Shown here: positions 8,485 to 16,707 of the stretch, piece after piece
How positions within the stretch are numbered: position 1 is the stretch's first letter
Layout of the letters: the number at the start of each line of letters is the position of its first letter
Assembly (NCBI GenBank): GCA_902761145.1
Contig: CACWJA010000002.1
Coordinates: 124,001-188,000 of the forward strand
Source: an uncultured bacterium
GTDB lineage: Bacteria > Patescibacteriota > Saccharimonadia > Saccharimonadales > Saccharimonadaceae
Direction of reading: 5' to 3'
DNA: 64,000 nt
Notes under the pieces: generated by a model
The model's input: only the letters and a program-made list of their open reading frames with translations
Database searches by the model: none
Told to the model about the DNA's origin: nothing
Made by a program: the position numbers and the translations under genes

Positions 8485-9402
8485 AGTTGGTGATTTGCTG
8501 CTGACTACGCCATACTCGGAATCTTCGTATTCCTAGCTCGGCTAGCCTAATAGATTTGGCTCTGGGTTGACGACGCTTTGGACTCTTGCAAAAATCACGT
8601 ATAATACGAGAGTTTAAAGGCTTTCCTTCTAGATAAAATGGTATCATAAAGGTGTCGTCGGTGTACTTGAGATCCTGCCCAGAATAGCACCATTCAGTGA
8701 AGCCATCTTCTTCCTTGTATGGGCCACTAAATCTGGTTAGTTCTCCAAGTACATAGGAAGTTTTTTGTTTCGTATAGACTTATAGAGAACATTTGGGAAT
8801 GGTAGATCCCAGAAATCTTTATAGTTACAGCTCCACCTTGCTTTGAGCCTACCACCATCTAGATCCCTGAAATAGATTTTCTTCCGAGCAAACCCCTCGT
8901 GTATCCAAGAAAAGTCTGCTACGTACCATCCGCAAAGCGAAATTTTAAATTCCGCCCAACCATGGCGCGTCTGCAATTTGCCGTTTTGATCGTAATAATC
9001 TCCACGGTAGAGCTTGGCGGTCTTGTTGCACTTCAATGCTAGCATTGCTAACGCAGACAGCTCATAACACATACCGCAGCCTAGCCAGGCTTGCAACCGC
9101 GGAAATGCTTCGCTGTCTAGATAACGGTGAATTTTAAAACCGTGAAAATAGAGCATATCTAACTCTTGCCAGATTTTCATGAGATACTTTTTCATTATTT
9201 TGGACCTAATGAGCGAGGTGCACAGAACGACGTAGACGATGGTAAGAGCGATACTCATAAACCAAGCGGAGCACCCCAAAAAGTCGATCTCTCCATGCAG
9301 GTAAACTATAAGAAAATACACATCGATAACCAATGCGATCAGCAACGCTAATAGGAATATAGTTAGCATATGTTTGGTTAGCCAGTTCCCGATTTTCTTC
9401 AC
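8483..9402 (-). pseudogene. Membrane-anchored transglutaminase-like cysteine protein, frameshifted
   Basis: Two N-terminal transmembrane helices (about residues 10-60) precede a papain/transglutaminase-like block. Putative triad: Cys in CGMCYELSALAML, His in TRHGWAEFK, Asp in WYVADFSW. Start is taken at GTG 9402 because AAGGTGG lies 6-8 nt upstream. The upstream frame stops at 8737. A second frame without its own start continues SYVLGELTRFSGPYKEEDG to TAA at 8483, adding about 87 residues. The two join if one base is added in the A6 run of the message at 8761-8766. Substrate unknown. Either a real frameshift, slippage or a sequence error. An extended -10 (ACATGGTATAAC) lies upstream near 9450. 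Confidence 0.65.
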
Positions 9403-9472
9403 TAAAAGCACCACCTTATAAATATACGAGAATTAATCTCTGGTTTAGTTATACCATGTAATGTGGTAAATG

Positions 9473-9504
9473 TCAAAAATCCACCCCTCGGTACGGAGGA
9501 GTGG
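9473..9504 (-). terminator. Terminator for the small Lys-rich membrane protein gene
   Basis: Read on the minus strand, CCACTCCTC pairs with GAGGGGTGG and is followed by ATTTTT. Confidence 0.8.
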
Positions 9505-9523
9505 ATAAGCTTTATATAAAAAG

Positions 9524-9733
9524 CTATGCTACCATCATAAGAATATCCGCAAAGAGCAGAGATGCAGCTAGCACGCTCATCGATATCACGAAGAACATAT
9601 TTGACTGCTGGCCACGCTCGTAGCGCTCATAATGGATGCCTTTTTTGCTGCACTTCTTGGCGCATTTTTTGGTGCCAGTACCAGTGGATCTCTTGGCGGT
9701 TTTGGTTGATGTTTTCTTTTTTGCTTGTGCCAT
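9524..9733 (-). CDS. Small Lys/Thr-rich single-span membrane protein (69 aa)
   Basis: The N-terminal half is highly basic (MAQAKKKTSTKTAKRSTGTG, then KKCAKKCSKKG, with two Cys in CAKKC). The C-terminal half is one hydrophobic span (FFVISMSVLAASLLFADILMMV). The ATG is preceded by AAAAGGATAAAT, a plausible ribosome binding site. Strong hairpin terminator downstream. It could be a membrane-tethered nucleic-acid- or ribosome-binding protein from charge alone, but no family is recognised. Confidence 0.65.
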   Translation of the reverse strand: MAQAKKKTSTKTAKRSTGTGTKKCAKKCSKKGIHYERYERGQQSNMFFVISMSVLAASLLFADILMMVA

Positions 9734-9808
9734 ATTTATCCTTTTATTAAACTTATGTCTATAATATCACAGCTTTACGGCGAATGCAAGAGATGATATA
9801 ATATTTTT

Positions 9809-11728
9809 ATGGACGCAAATACGATTAGGCAAAAATTCTTAGATTTTCAGGCACAGCATGGACATACAGTTATCCAGCCAGCGCCATTGGTACTAGAAAA
9901 TGACCCTACGACGTTATTTACTGGATCTGGCATGCAGCCACTTTTGCCATACTTGCTAGGCAAGGACCATCCTGAGGGCACTAGGCTTTGCGACTCACAG
10001 CCATGCCTGCGTCTGCAAGATATAGAGGATGTAGGTGACCCTCGCCATACTACCGTATTTGAAATGCTTGGCAATTGGTCGCTAGGCGACTATTTTAAGG
10101 AAGAGCAGATTCGTAATTTCTTTACTTTCTTGACCAAGGAAGTTGGGCTAGATCCAAAAAAGATATACGTGACATGCTTTATCGGTAATGAAAAATACGG
10201 CATCCCGCGCGACACGGAAGCGGCGGAGATTTGGCAAAAAGTGTTTGCTGAGGCGGGGATAGAAGCAGGAATAGCCGAGATGGGCTCCGCAGAAGACGGT
10301 AACAAGCGCGGGATCAAGCCTGGTGAAAGAATTTTTTACTACGACGACAAGGAAAACTGGTGGAGTAGAGGCGGCGGGTGCGACAGTACACCAATAGGGG
10401 ACCCGTGTGGGCCAGATAGCGAAGTATTCTATGATTTTGGTGAAGAACTACAAGACGAGGCTAAATACGGACTTGCGCACCCAGCTAGCGACGGTGCTAG
10501 GTTTATGGAAATAGGCAACCAAGTATTTATGCAATATCGTCGGCTTGAAGACGGGAGTTTTGAGGAACTAGAGAAAAAAAATGTAGATTTTGGCGGTGGC
10601 TTAGAGAGAATAGCAGCTGCAGCGATTGGATCCTTTGATGTATTTAAGACATCCATGATGCAGCCGATTATTGAGAAATTGGAAGAAATTTCTGGAAAGT
10701 CATATGACAATAATACCGACGAAATGCGGGTAATTGCCGATCATATCCGTGGTGCGTATTTACTGGCTGCACAGGGGCTTGCTCCATCTAACAAAGCCCA
10801 TGGGTATGCTATGCGGCGGCTAGTTCGCAGGGCGATCTTGCGCGCGCTGGATCTAGGTATATCTGCGAATTTCTTATCCGAAATAGTGCCAATCATAGCA
10901 GAGAATTACCGCGAATTACCTGATTCCATCCTGACGCGTCGGGAAGGTGCATTAGATGCATTACTACGCGAAGAAAATGCGTTTCGTAAGACCCTCAATA
11001 GAGGCCTAAGTGAGCTTAGTAAGCTAGCTAGGATCACAAAAGGTTATCAAGAATTAGGTGAGTTAGCCAAAGATAGCAAGATCCTAAGCGGGAATGATCT
11101 ATTTAAACTACAGGACACTTATGGATTCCCGTTGGAACTATCTGTAGAGGAGTGCTATCGCGAGGGTATTGAACTGACGAAAGATTATTTGAAGGAATTT
11201 GAGGCGGCACTAGCAGAGCAACGTGCACGCTCTCAGACCGCAAGTAAAGGCATGTTTAAGGGTGGGCTAGAAGACCACGGCGAACAAACCGTAAAATACC
11301 ATACAGCGTGCCATCTATTGCTTGCAGCCTTGCAGAAATTGATTAGCCCAGATATCGTACAGAAGGGTTCTAATATCACGGCGGATAGGGTGAGATTTGA
11401 TTTTAACCTGGATCATAAAATGACGCCAGAGGAAAAATCTGCAGTGGAAGACCAAGTCAATGAGTGGATCGAAGCAGATTTGCCTATAGTATTTGACGAG
11501 TACGACAAAGCTTATGCACGTGACACCTTGAAAGCCCATGGGCAATTCTGGGATAAATATCCTGATATCTTGAAGGTATATACGGTAGGCGATTTTGATA
11601 ATCCAATTTCGCGCGAAGTGTGCGGTGGGCCACACGTGGAGCATACTGGTGTACTCGGACATTTCAAGATCAAAAAAGAAGAATCTTCGTCTGCCGGCGT
11701 GAGACGAATTAAAGCTATATTGGAATAA
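9809..11728 (+). CDS. alaS: Alanyl-tRNA synthetase, short form lacking the C-Ala domain
   Basis: Charges tRNA-Ala. The class II catalytic core is at the N-terminus (FTGSGMQPLLPYL, GNWSLGDYF) and the tRNA-recognition and editing part follows, with zinc-site motifs HTACHLLLA and VCGGPHVEHTG near the end. At 639 residues it lacks the roughly 200-residue C-Ala extension of the E. coli-type enzyme. It ends cleanly after the editing motif (VRRIKAILE), so it is a compact natural form rather than a truncation. TATAAT at 9797-9802 is 6 nt before ATG with no Shine-Dalgarno: leaderless. Confidence 0.95.
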   Translation: MDANTIRQKFLDFQAQHGHTVIQPAPLVLENDPTTLFTGSGMQPLLPYLLGKDHPEGTRLCDSQPCLRLQDIEDVGDPRHTTVFEMLGNWSLGDYFKEEQIRNFFTFLTKEVGLDPKKIYVTCFIGNEKYGIPRDTEAAEIWQKVFAEAGIEAGIAEMGSAEDGNKRGIKPGERIFYYDDKENWWSRGGGCDSTPIGDPCGPDSEVFYDFGEELQDEAKYGLAHPASDGARFMEIGNQVFMQYRRLEDGSFEELEKKNVDFGGGLERIAAAAIGSFDVFKTSMMQPIIEKLEEISGKSYDNNTDEMRVIADHIRGAYLLAAQGLAPSNKAHGYAMRRLVRRAILRALDLGISANFLSEIVPIIAENYRELPDSILTRREGALDALLREENAFRKTLNRGLSELSKLARITKGYQELGELAKDSKILSGNDLFKLQDTYGFPLELSVEECYREGIELTKDYLKEFEAALAEQRARSQTASKGMFKGGLEDHGEQTVKYHTACHLLLAALQKLISPDIVQKGSNITADRVRFDFNLDHKMTPEEKSAVEDQVNEWIEADLPIVFDEYDKAYARDTLKAHGQFWDKYPDILKVYTVGDFDNPISREVCGGPHVEHTGVLGHFKIKKEESSSAGVRRIKAILE

Positions 11729-11752
11729 AAAAATAGCCCGCTAAGTGCGGGC
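11728..11752 (-). terminator. Terminator overlapping the stop codon of the 117-aa gene
   Basis: On the minus strand GCCCGC-ACTTA-GCGGGC is followed by TATTTTTTT. The stem includes the stop codon at 11741. Confidence 0.8.
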
Positions 11753-12094
11753 CGGAGAGGGGTGTTTTTTGATCATGCGGACGATTTTCTTGATGAGGAT
11801 AATGATGTGTTCCTCTTCGTACTGCTTGCTTGCAATGTTTATCTCGATGGATATGTGCCCTCGCCGATAGTCGCTAAATAGCGACCTAACGTTCGCGGAG
11901 CCGTGTGTGATAACCGTGGTTATCTCTTGCATCTTTTCAAATAAATCCCAGGTACGACTGTAATCTTCCTTGGGGAAATAGATGTCGATGCCTTTAACTC
12001 TTTTGCGGTAGGCATCTGGCACCACCTGGATGTCCTGCGAGTGATCTGCTGCAGGGAATTGCTCATCTAAAAACTTGATTATTGAACTGGCCAT
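11741..12094 (-). CDS. Unknown soluble protein (117 aa)
   Basis: Start ATG 12094 is chosen because AAAGGAGG precedes it by 7 nt. The protein (MASSIIKFLDEQFPAADHSQ...) alternates strands and helices, e.g. GHISIEINIASKQYEEEH and a basic helix IILIKKIVRMIKKH at the C-terminus. No signal peptide. No family recognised. It sits convergent to alaS and downstream of the ftsA-like gene but has its own leader, so it is probably monocistronic. Its strong Shine-Dalgarno groups it with the accessory genes of this window rather than the leaderless housekeeping set. Confidence 0.7.
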   Translation of the reverse strand: MASSIIKFLDEQFPAADHSQDIQVVPDAYRKRVKGIDIYFPKEDYSRTWDLFEKMQEITTVITHGSANVRSLFSDYRRGHISIEINIASKQYEEEHIIILIKKIVRMIKKHPSPART

Positions 12095-12178
12095 TTGGAT
12101 TCCTCCTTTTGAATGTACAATTTGATCAAAAATCAACCCTGTTTTATAGTCATATCATATATCGTATAAAAAATCAAT

Positions 12179-13402
12179 CTAATTTTGGAGTAGCTTGGTG
12201 AGCTTGGCTTTGAGTTTGTTTTCTTCTGGGGCGCCAGCCAGAGTATCTACACCTACACGGAGGAGCCCTAATGCCGTAGCAAAAGAGTGATCTAGGGCTT
12301 GGTCGTCTTTGATAATAAGATCTGGAAGCTCACTAACATCGAGCAGATGGATGACTGGGCGACGGGCAAATGGCAAATCTTTGTACCAGTCTGACACAGC
12401 CAATGCCTCTTGGAGCAGGGAAAGCCCAGCGCCGCCACCACATAGCAAAACATTGCGTGGCAGGCTGCCAGATGTGTTGAATTCTTCTAGGGCCACCTCT
12501 ACACCAGTGAGCCACACGCTGAGATTGCGAGAAAGAGCTGACTCTACCTTTGCTTTGACACGATCGTCTAGCTTGCCACTGTCAAAATCTAGCTTATAGC
12601 GCTCTGCCGTGGCAGTGTCTACGCCGAGCGACTCGGCGACCTGGTGCGTAAAACTACGGCCGCCGATAGAGAACATTTTGGTGCCCTCTACGCCACCATC
12701 CTCCACTACGGCAACATCAGTAGTACCGCCACCAATATCCATTACTACACTAGAAAAGCTAGATTCAAGATCGTCGCCTAGGCACGCTCGGCAGACAGCG
12801 AATGGCTCTACTGCTACGGTAAGTAGGTCTAGATTGAGCTCGGCGCAGACTTTTTCTATGGCAGCCACATGAATGAGCGGGGCAAAAGCAGTATAAAACT
12901 GGATCACTACGTCAGACCCCTTGAAGCCGATAGGATTTGAGATCTTGTAGCCATCTATCGTAAGAGAAACAATGGCAGAATTAATCAGGCGGACTTCGAC
13001 ATTTTTATTGCCAGTCTCGAGAGCTACTGTCTTTCTGGCTACCTCGCCAGATTTTTCCTGGACCTTGGTGATGATATTATTCATCTCGGCCTCGGTGATG
13101 GGCTTGTTGGGATTTTTACGATTGTAGCGCACTGTGGTAGTATTGCCCTTGATAAGCTCACCAGCTATGCCCACTACGGTAAGCTCGGCGCGCTCTCCAG
13201 CCTGACGCTCTACCTTAGCCAAGGCCTCTTCGCAGGTGGCTACCACGGCAGGAATATCCGCCACGGCACCAGCGTGCATATTGCCCTCGCGCTGCTTGGA
13301 CTTGCCTACACCCAAGATCTGTAGATTGCCTTTCTTGACAGGACGAGCAAGGACAGCCTTTACGAATTCTGTACCAATGTCTAGCGCCAAAATCGTACTC
13401 AT
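12179..13402 (-). CDS. ftsA: FtsA/PilM-type actin-fold ATPase
   Basis: Actin/Hsp70 superfamily motifs are clear: phosphate 1 motif LALDIGTEFVKAVL at the start, connect and phosphate 2 region VVMDIGGGTTDVAVV near residue 225, and adenosine motif VLLCGGGAGLSLL. The SHS2-type 1C subdomain expected for FtsA fits residues about 85-170. FtsA tethers FtsZ to the membrane in division, while PilM binds type IV pilus proteins. The C-terminus (APEENKLKAKLTKLLQN) could be the membrane-targeting helix, which favours FtsA. No pilus or fts genes lie next to it. TATAAT at 13409-13414 (minus) is 6 nt before the start: leaderless. Confidence 0.8.
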   Translation of the reverse strand: MSTILALDIGTEFVKAVLARPVKKGNLQILGVGKSKQREGNMHAGAVADIPAVVATCEEALAKVERQAGERAELTVVGIAGELIKGNTTTVRYNRKNPNKPITEAEMNNIITKVQEKSGEVARKTVALETGNKNVEVRLINSAIVSLTIDGYKISNPIGFKGSDVVIQFYTAFAPLIHVAAIEKVCAELNLDLLTVAVEPFAVCRACLGDDLESSFSSVVMDIGGGTTDVAVVEDGGVEGTKMFSIGGRSFTHQVAESLGVDTATAERYKLDFDSGKLDDRVKAKVESALSRNLSVWLTGVEVALEEFNTSGSLPRNVLLCGGGAGLSLLQEALAVSDWYKDLPFARRPVIHLLDVSELPDLIIKDDQALDHSFATALGLLRVGVDTLAGAPEENKLKAKLTKLLQN

Positions 13403-13512
13403 ACCGTCATTATATCATAAACGTAATTTGGTGCAATGTGGAGAAAATGGAATAGTGATTGTCGCATAATTCGCCTTGTTGCGGAGGCTATAAATAAGCA
13501 TAGTGTAATAGT

Positions 13513-13675
13513 TAGATTATCTACTACATTTCGGAAGCTACGTGATGTGATGATCGAAGATCATATCACATCACTCCGCCCCTAACGCTCGCTTCGCTTC
13601 GCTAGAGCGTCCCAAGGGGCTTACGGCGACAAAATTTATCTAAAGAAAAATTTTGTCTTAATGTTCCTCAGTAAT
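13513..13675 (+). repeat. Structured intergenic repeat, copy 1
   Basis: Shares with 31232-31364 the blocks ATTATCTACTACATTTCGGA, GCTACGTGAT, ATATCAC, CGCCCCT and GTCTTAATGTTCCTCA. Inside is the near-perfect hairpin GTGATGTGATGAT / ATCATATCACATCAC, and a second GC-rich hairpin ACGCTC / GAGCGT flanked by GCCCC / GGGGC. The gene-free stretch 13403-13715 is otherwise the ftsA-like promoter and the ribosome binding site for the next gene. Strand is unknown; the plus sense is used because the next gene lies that way. Confidence 0.65.
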
Positions 13676-13715
13676 GGTGAATTATACACTCGTAACACCA
13701 GAAAGGAAAACAACA

Positions 13716-15389
13716 ATGACAACTATCCCTATAGAAGTCATAGTACAGGATGCTGAAACTCCTGTAATACCAACACCTATTCCAGCGGATCCATCTGTTC
13801 CTGGAGAAAATACAAACATCACAGTGCCGGAGACTGGTGTTGGCGCAGTAGATAGTAATAATGGGAATAGTATGTCATCACCTGCTACTATTATAGTAAG
13901 TATAGTAATAGCAGTATTAGCTATATGTACGGTAATAGCGCTATTAATACGTAAATATAACAAACGCAATAAAACCAACATAGAAGCAGGTAACAATACT
14001 AGGCAAGAAACCAGATCTATGGCAGTAACAAGTATTATAGCAGTACTAGCCCTTACGATGCTCCTGGGCCAACTAGTAGTAGCAGGTGCAGTAAGTCCTA
14101 TAGCCACTAATGCTGCTACAGACGATACAGTTAATGATGAATCAGAACTAGACGTAGACAGTAAGATCACCATCATAGCTACTAGGACAGAAGATGAAGA
14201 TACAGTAGTAGCTACAGTGAAGAATACGTCTACTATCACAGTAGACAAACCTTTTGGTTATGAAGTAGCCATATCTATGGCAAATAATAGCACCAACCTA
14301 TATCTAGATGGAGATGAAACAAGCGAATACTACCTATCTCCAGTAGAAGATAGTACACTAGCGGACAATACTTGGGGCTATACTCTAGATGAAGAAGAGT
14401 ATAATGCAGTGCCACTGGTAGATAATCTAGCAGTAATAGCCAAAGGCACTACCCCAGTAGCAGATGAAGATATAAATATCTACTATGGCATAAAAGTAGA
14501 CAAAGATCTCCCAGCTGGTACCTATACTGGTGAACTAGAATACACTTTATCTGATACTGGCTTCCCACTATCCTTGCGCGCTATGAAAGATATGACTACG
14601 GATATTTGCGACTCTGCACCTACACCAGAACCGTTTAAGGCAGATGGTGCCACCATAGAAGATAATGTACCCACCGTAACACTAAAAGATATAAGAGATA
14701 ATAAAGCCTACACAGTAGCAAAACTGGCTGATGGAAAATGTTGGATGACACAAAATCTGGATCTTCAGAAAGAAAACTTAGTAGTAGCATCACTAGATAG
14801 CACTAATACCGACAATCCAGCAGATGGTTTTGAGCTGCCGGATTCGCAGACGAGCAGTGGCGAGAGTTGGGGTATAAATACAGCCCATATCTACGACCTA
14901 GCTGGTGATGGTCAGGATTACTATTATTGTTCTGAATATTACCCGTGGACTGGTGGGTGTGGCGTATATAGTGATGAAAAGATACCAAAAACAGAACTTG
15001 GGGAATTATTACAACTGGTTTGCCGCTACCGCTGGTACCAGTGCTAGTCTTGCTAGCGATACTGCCACTGGATCTATTTGTCCGGCGGGGTGGGAACTGC
15101 CCACTAATGATTATGGGGACCTAGTAGAAGATTATGGCCTAACTAACACTTCTTTTAACGTCCTTAAGATATTCGGTGCTCCAATGAATATTATACGAGC
15201 AGGCCGGTATCGGATTAATGCTACTTTTGGGGTTGGATCTCCGATGCTAGTTTGTGGACATCCATGAATAGCAGTTCTACGCAGACTGTCGGAACCGGTT
15301 TTTATATCTATGAAACTGGGTTGTATCCGAGATCGTCTCATGATAAAACTAGCGGGTTATCGGTTCGATGTTTGGCACAGCAGCCTTGA
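13716..15389 (+). pseudogene. FISUMP-type surface protein with an N-terminal sorting-like segment, two frameshifts
   Basis: Start ATG 13716 follows AGAAAGGAAAAC. Residues about 35-85 look like a sorting signal (VPETG, hydrophobic span, basic RKYNKRNK). A second hydrophobic signal-like segment then follows (VTSIIAVLALTMLLGQLVVAG), a beta-rich region and a Fibrobacter-paralogous (FISUMP) domain (LADGKCWMTQNLDL, SICPAGWELPT, GLSVRCLAQ). The frame breaks at GGGG 15000-15003 (LGELLQ should read LGNYYNWFA) and again at TTTTGGGG near 15226-15233, after which FWGWISDASLW continues to TGA 15389. An intact relative is encoded at 43806-45407. Both breaks are at homopolymers. Confidence 0.72.
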
Positions 15390-15402
15390 AAACAAAGTAG
15401 TA

Positions 15403-15427
15403 TTACGGGCGCCCTCCGCGCCCGTAA
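15403..15427. terminator. Strong terminator-like hairpin
   Basis: ACGGGCG and CGCCCGT pair around CCCTCCG, followed by AATTT. Confidence 0.8.
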
Positions 15428-15448
15428 TTTCGTCTGACCAACTAGATA

Positions 15449-15481
15449 ACCGCCCAAAGGATACATAAAAGGGCGGTTTTT
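15449..15481 (+). terminator. Second terminator hairpin
   Basis: ACCGCCC and GGGCGGT separated by 15 nt, then TTTTT. Confidence 0.75.
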
Positions 15482-15488
15482 GATACAA

Positions 15489-16256
15489 CTACACTTTAGT
15501 GACTGGCTCGCATTTGCCTGGAGCGAGGCTGGCGAGCTGGTAGGGGCCGAACTGAGTACGATGTAGGGCAGTGACACGGTAGCCAAGTGCAGCAAATGTG
15601 CGGCGAATCTGGCGATTGCGACCTTCCGATAGAATTACGGTGAAATATATTCTTTCAGCGGGTCCTGTCGCCACAGATTCCCCCACTGTCCTCGGTATGC
15701 GCCTGCGCGCGGCGGGGGTCCCCCCAGTGGCGCCACCCGCTGACGCTACTACTGTGAATTTTGATGGGCCGTCGTCTAGCATTATGCCGTAGTCGGAAAT
15801 CATTTGCTGGTGGAGCGGCTCAAGCGAGCGGTCTAATTCTACTTCGTAAATCTTTTCTTTGTGAAACTTAGGATGAGTCATTTGGTAGGCAAAATCGCCA
15901 TCGTTGGTGAGGATTATTAAACCAGAGCTATCTTTGTCTAGACGGCCGACAGTTTTCAGCTGGAGGTACTTAGCCGGCAACAAATCGTAGATAGTAGGGG
16001 CACTGCCCTGAGCACGACGTGAGCATACATAGCCCACTGGCTTGTTGAACGCTATATACAAGTAATCCGTATCGAACGGTATTATATTACCATTATACCA
16101 TACTTTACTAGAAAAGTCAACCCTAGCGCCTAGCTGGGCCGTCTGGCCGTCTATCTTTACCTTACCAGCAGAGATAATCTCGTCGGCTTCGCGACGAGAT
16201 AGGCCTAGGCGTTCGGCGAGGAATTTATTGAGCCGGATTGGCTGTGGCTGGCTCAT
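15489..16256 (-). CDS. rluB: RsuA/RluB-family pseudouridine synthase with internal insertion
   Basis: Isomerises specific uridines in rRNA to pseudouridine. An S4 domain comes first (IRLNKFLAERLGLSRREADEII). The catalytic domain has the family motif VGRLDKDSSGLIILTNDG with the catalytic Asp, and GRNRQIRRTFAALGYRV near the end. ATG 16256 is chosen as the start because it gives a normal RsuA/RluB N-terminus; the frame upstream is non-homologous and lies within the response-regulator gene. About 29 residues rich in Gly, Ala and Arg (from ASAGGATGGTPAARRR) interrupt the fold between FTVV and RIYFTVILSEG. They are coded by a GC-rich palindromic element. The start overlaps the response regulator by 32 nt. 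RsuA, RluB, RluE and RluF cannot be told apart here. Confidence 0.85.
   Translation of the reverse strand: MSQPQPIRLNKFLAERLGLSRREADEIISAGKVKIDGQTAQLGARVDFSSKVWYNGNIIPFDTDYLYIAFNKPVGYVCSRRAQGSAPTIYDLLPAKYLQLKTVGRLDKDSSGLIILTNDGDFAYQMTHPKFHKEKIYEVELDRSLEPLHQQMISDYGIMLDDGPSKFTVVASAGGATGGTPAARRRIPRTVGESVATGPAERIYFTVILSEGRNRQIRRTFAALGYRVTALHRTQFGPYQLASLAPGKCEPVTKV
15656..15742. repeat. GC-rich palindromic element inserted in frame in the pseudouridine synthase gene
   Basis: Bounded by the perfect inverted pair CAGCGGGT / ACCCGCTG, with further pairing of CGCCAC and CCCCC blocks. It is 87 bp, exactly 29 codons, far richer in G+C than its surroundings, and interrupts a conserved domain without breaking the frame. 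Confidence 0.6.
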
Positions 16257-16707
16257 AGTTTGCTTGCGGTTGATACGTTTGCTCTGGCATAGAGTCGGAT
16301 GGATTTGCTGGCTGCTCTGGCTCGGGCGCCTTGGTGGATTTGTCGTGAAGTACATCATGGATGGCGTTGACCATATCTTCGATACCGACCTGCGACTTGA
16401 CTAGGTATCTATCTGCACCCAGGCGTTCTCCACGACGACGCTGCTCGTCACCGGAAAGCGCCGTCATCATAATAACCTTGATATAAGCAGTCTCCGGGGT
16501 GGAACGTAGAATATCTAACATATCAAAACCAGAGATCTTAGGCATCATGATATCAGCTAAGATCAGATCTGGCTTTTCTCGTACTGCCATGGCGAGGGCT
16601 TCCTCTCCGTCACCAGCAGATACGATATCGTAACCTTCTGCGGCGATACGTATACCGTATATTTCTCTAAGACTTGCGTCGTCTTCGACAACCATTATTT
16701 TGCTCAT
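16225..16707 (-). CDS. Single-domain response regulator (CheY-like)
   Basis: A receiver domain fills residues 1-125: acidic pair D9-D10 in MVVEDDAS, phospho-acceptor D52 in LILADIMMPK, the Thr of MMTALSGD and the Lys of YLVKSQ. There is no DNA-binding output domain; the last roughly 30 residues are a Pro/Glu/Gln-rich tail. The ATG overlaps the end of the histidine kinase gene by 4 nt, so the two form a two-component pair made from one transcript. Output is probably by protein contact rather than direct gene control. Confidence 0.92.
   Translation of the reverse strand: MSKIMVVEDDASLREIYGIRIAAEGYDIVSAGDGEEALAMAVREKPDLILADIMMPKISGFDMLDILRSTPETAYIKVIMMTALSGDEQRRRGERLGADRYLVKSQVGIEDMVNAIHDVLHDKSTKAPEPEQPANPSDSMPEQTYQPQANYEPATANPAQ

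Noticed and set aside
9809-11728. Truncated alaS
   Set aside because: The frame ends right after the editing motifs with no remnant downstream; short AlaS forms are expected in reduced lineages.
13720-13950. Separate small sortase-substrate gene ending before 14022
   Set aside because: There is no stop codon between the segments, so it is treated as one frame, with the internal start noted as an alternative.
14803-14988. Minus-strand frames inside the broken FISUMP gene
   Set aside because: They lack starts with ribosome sites and the plus frame has clear domain motifs.
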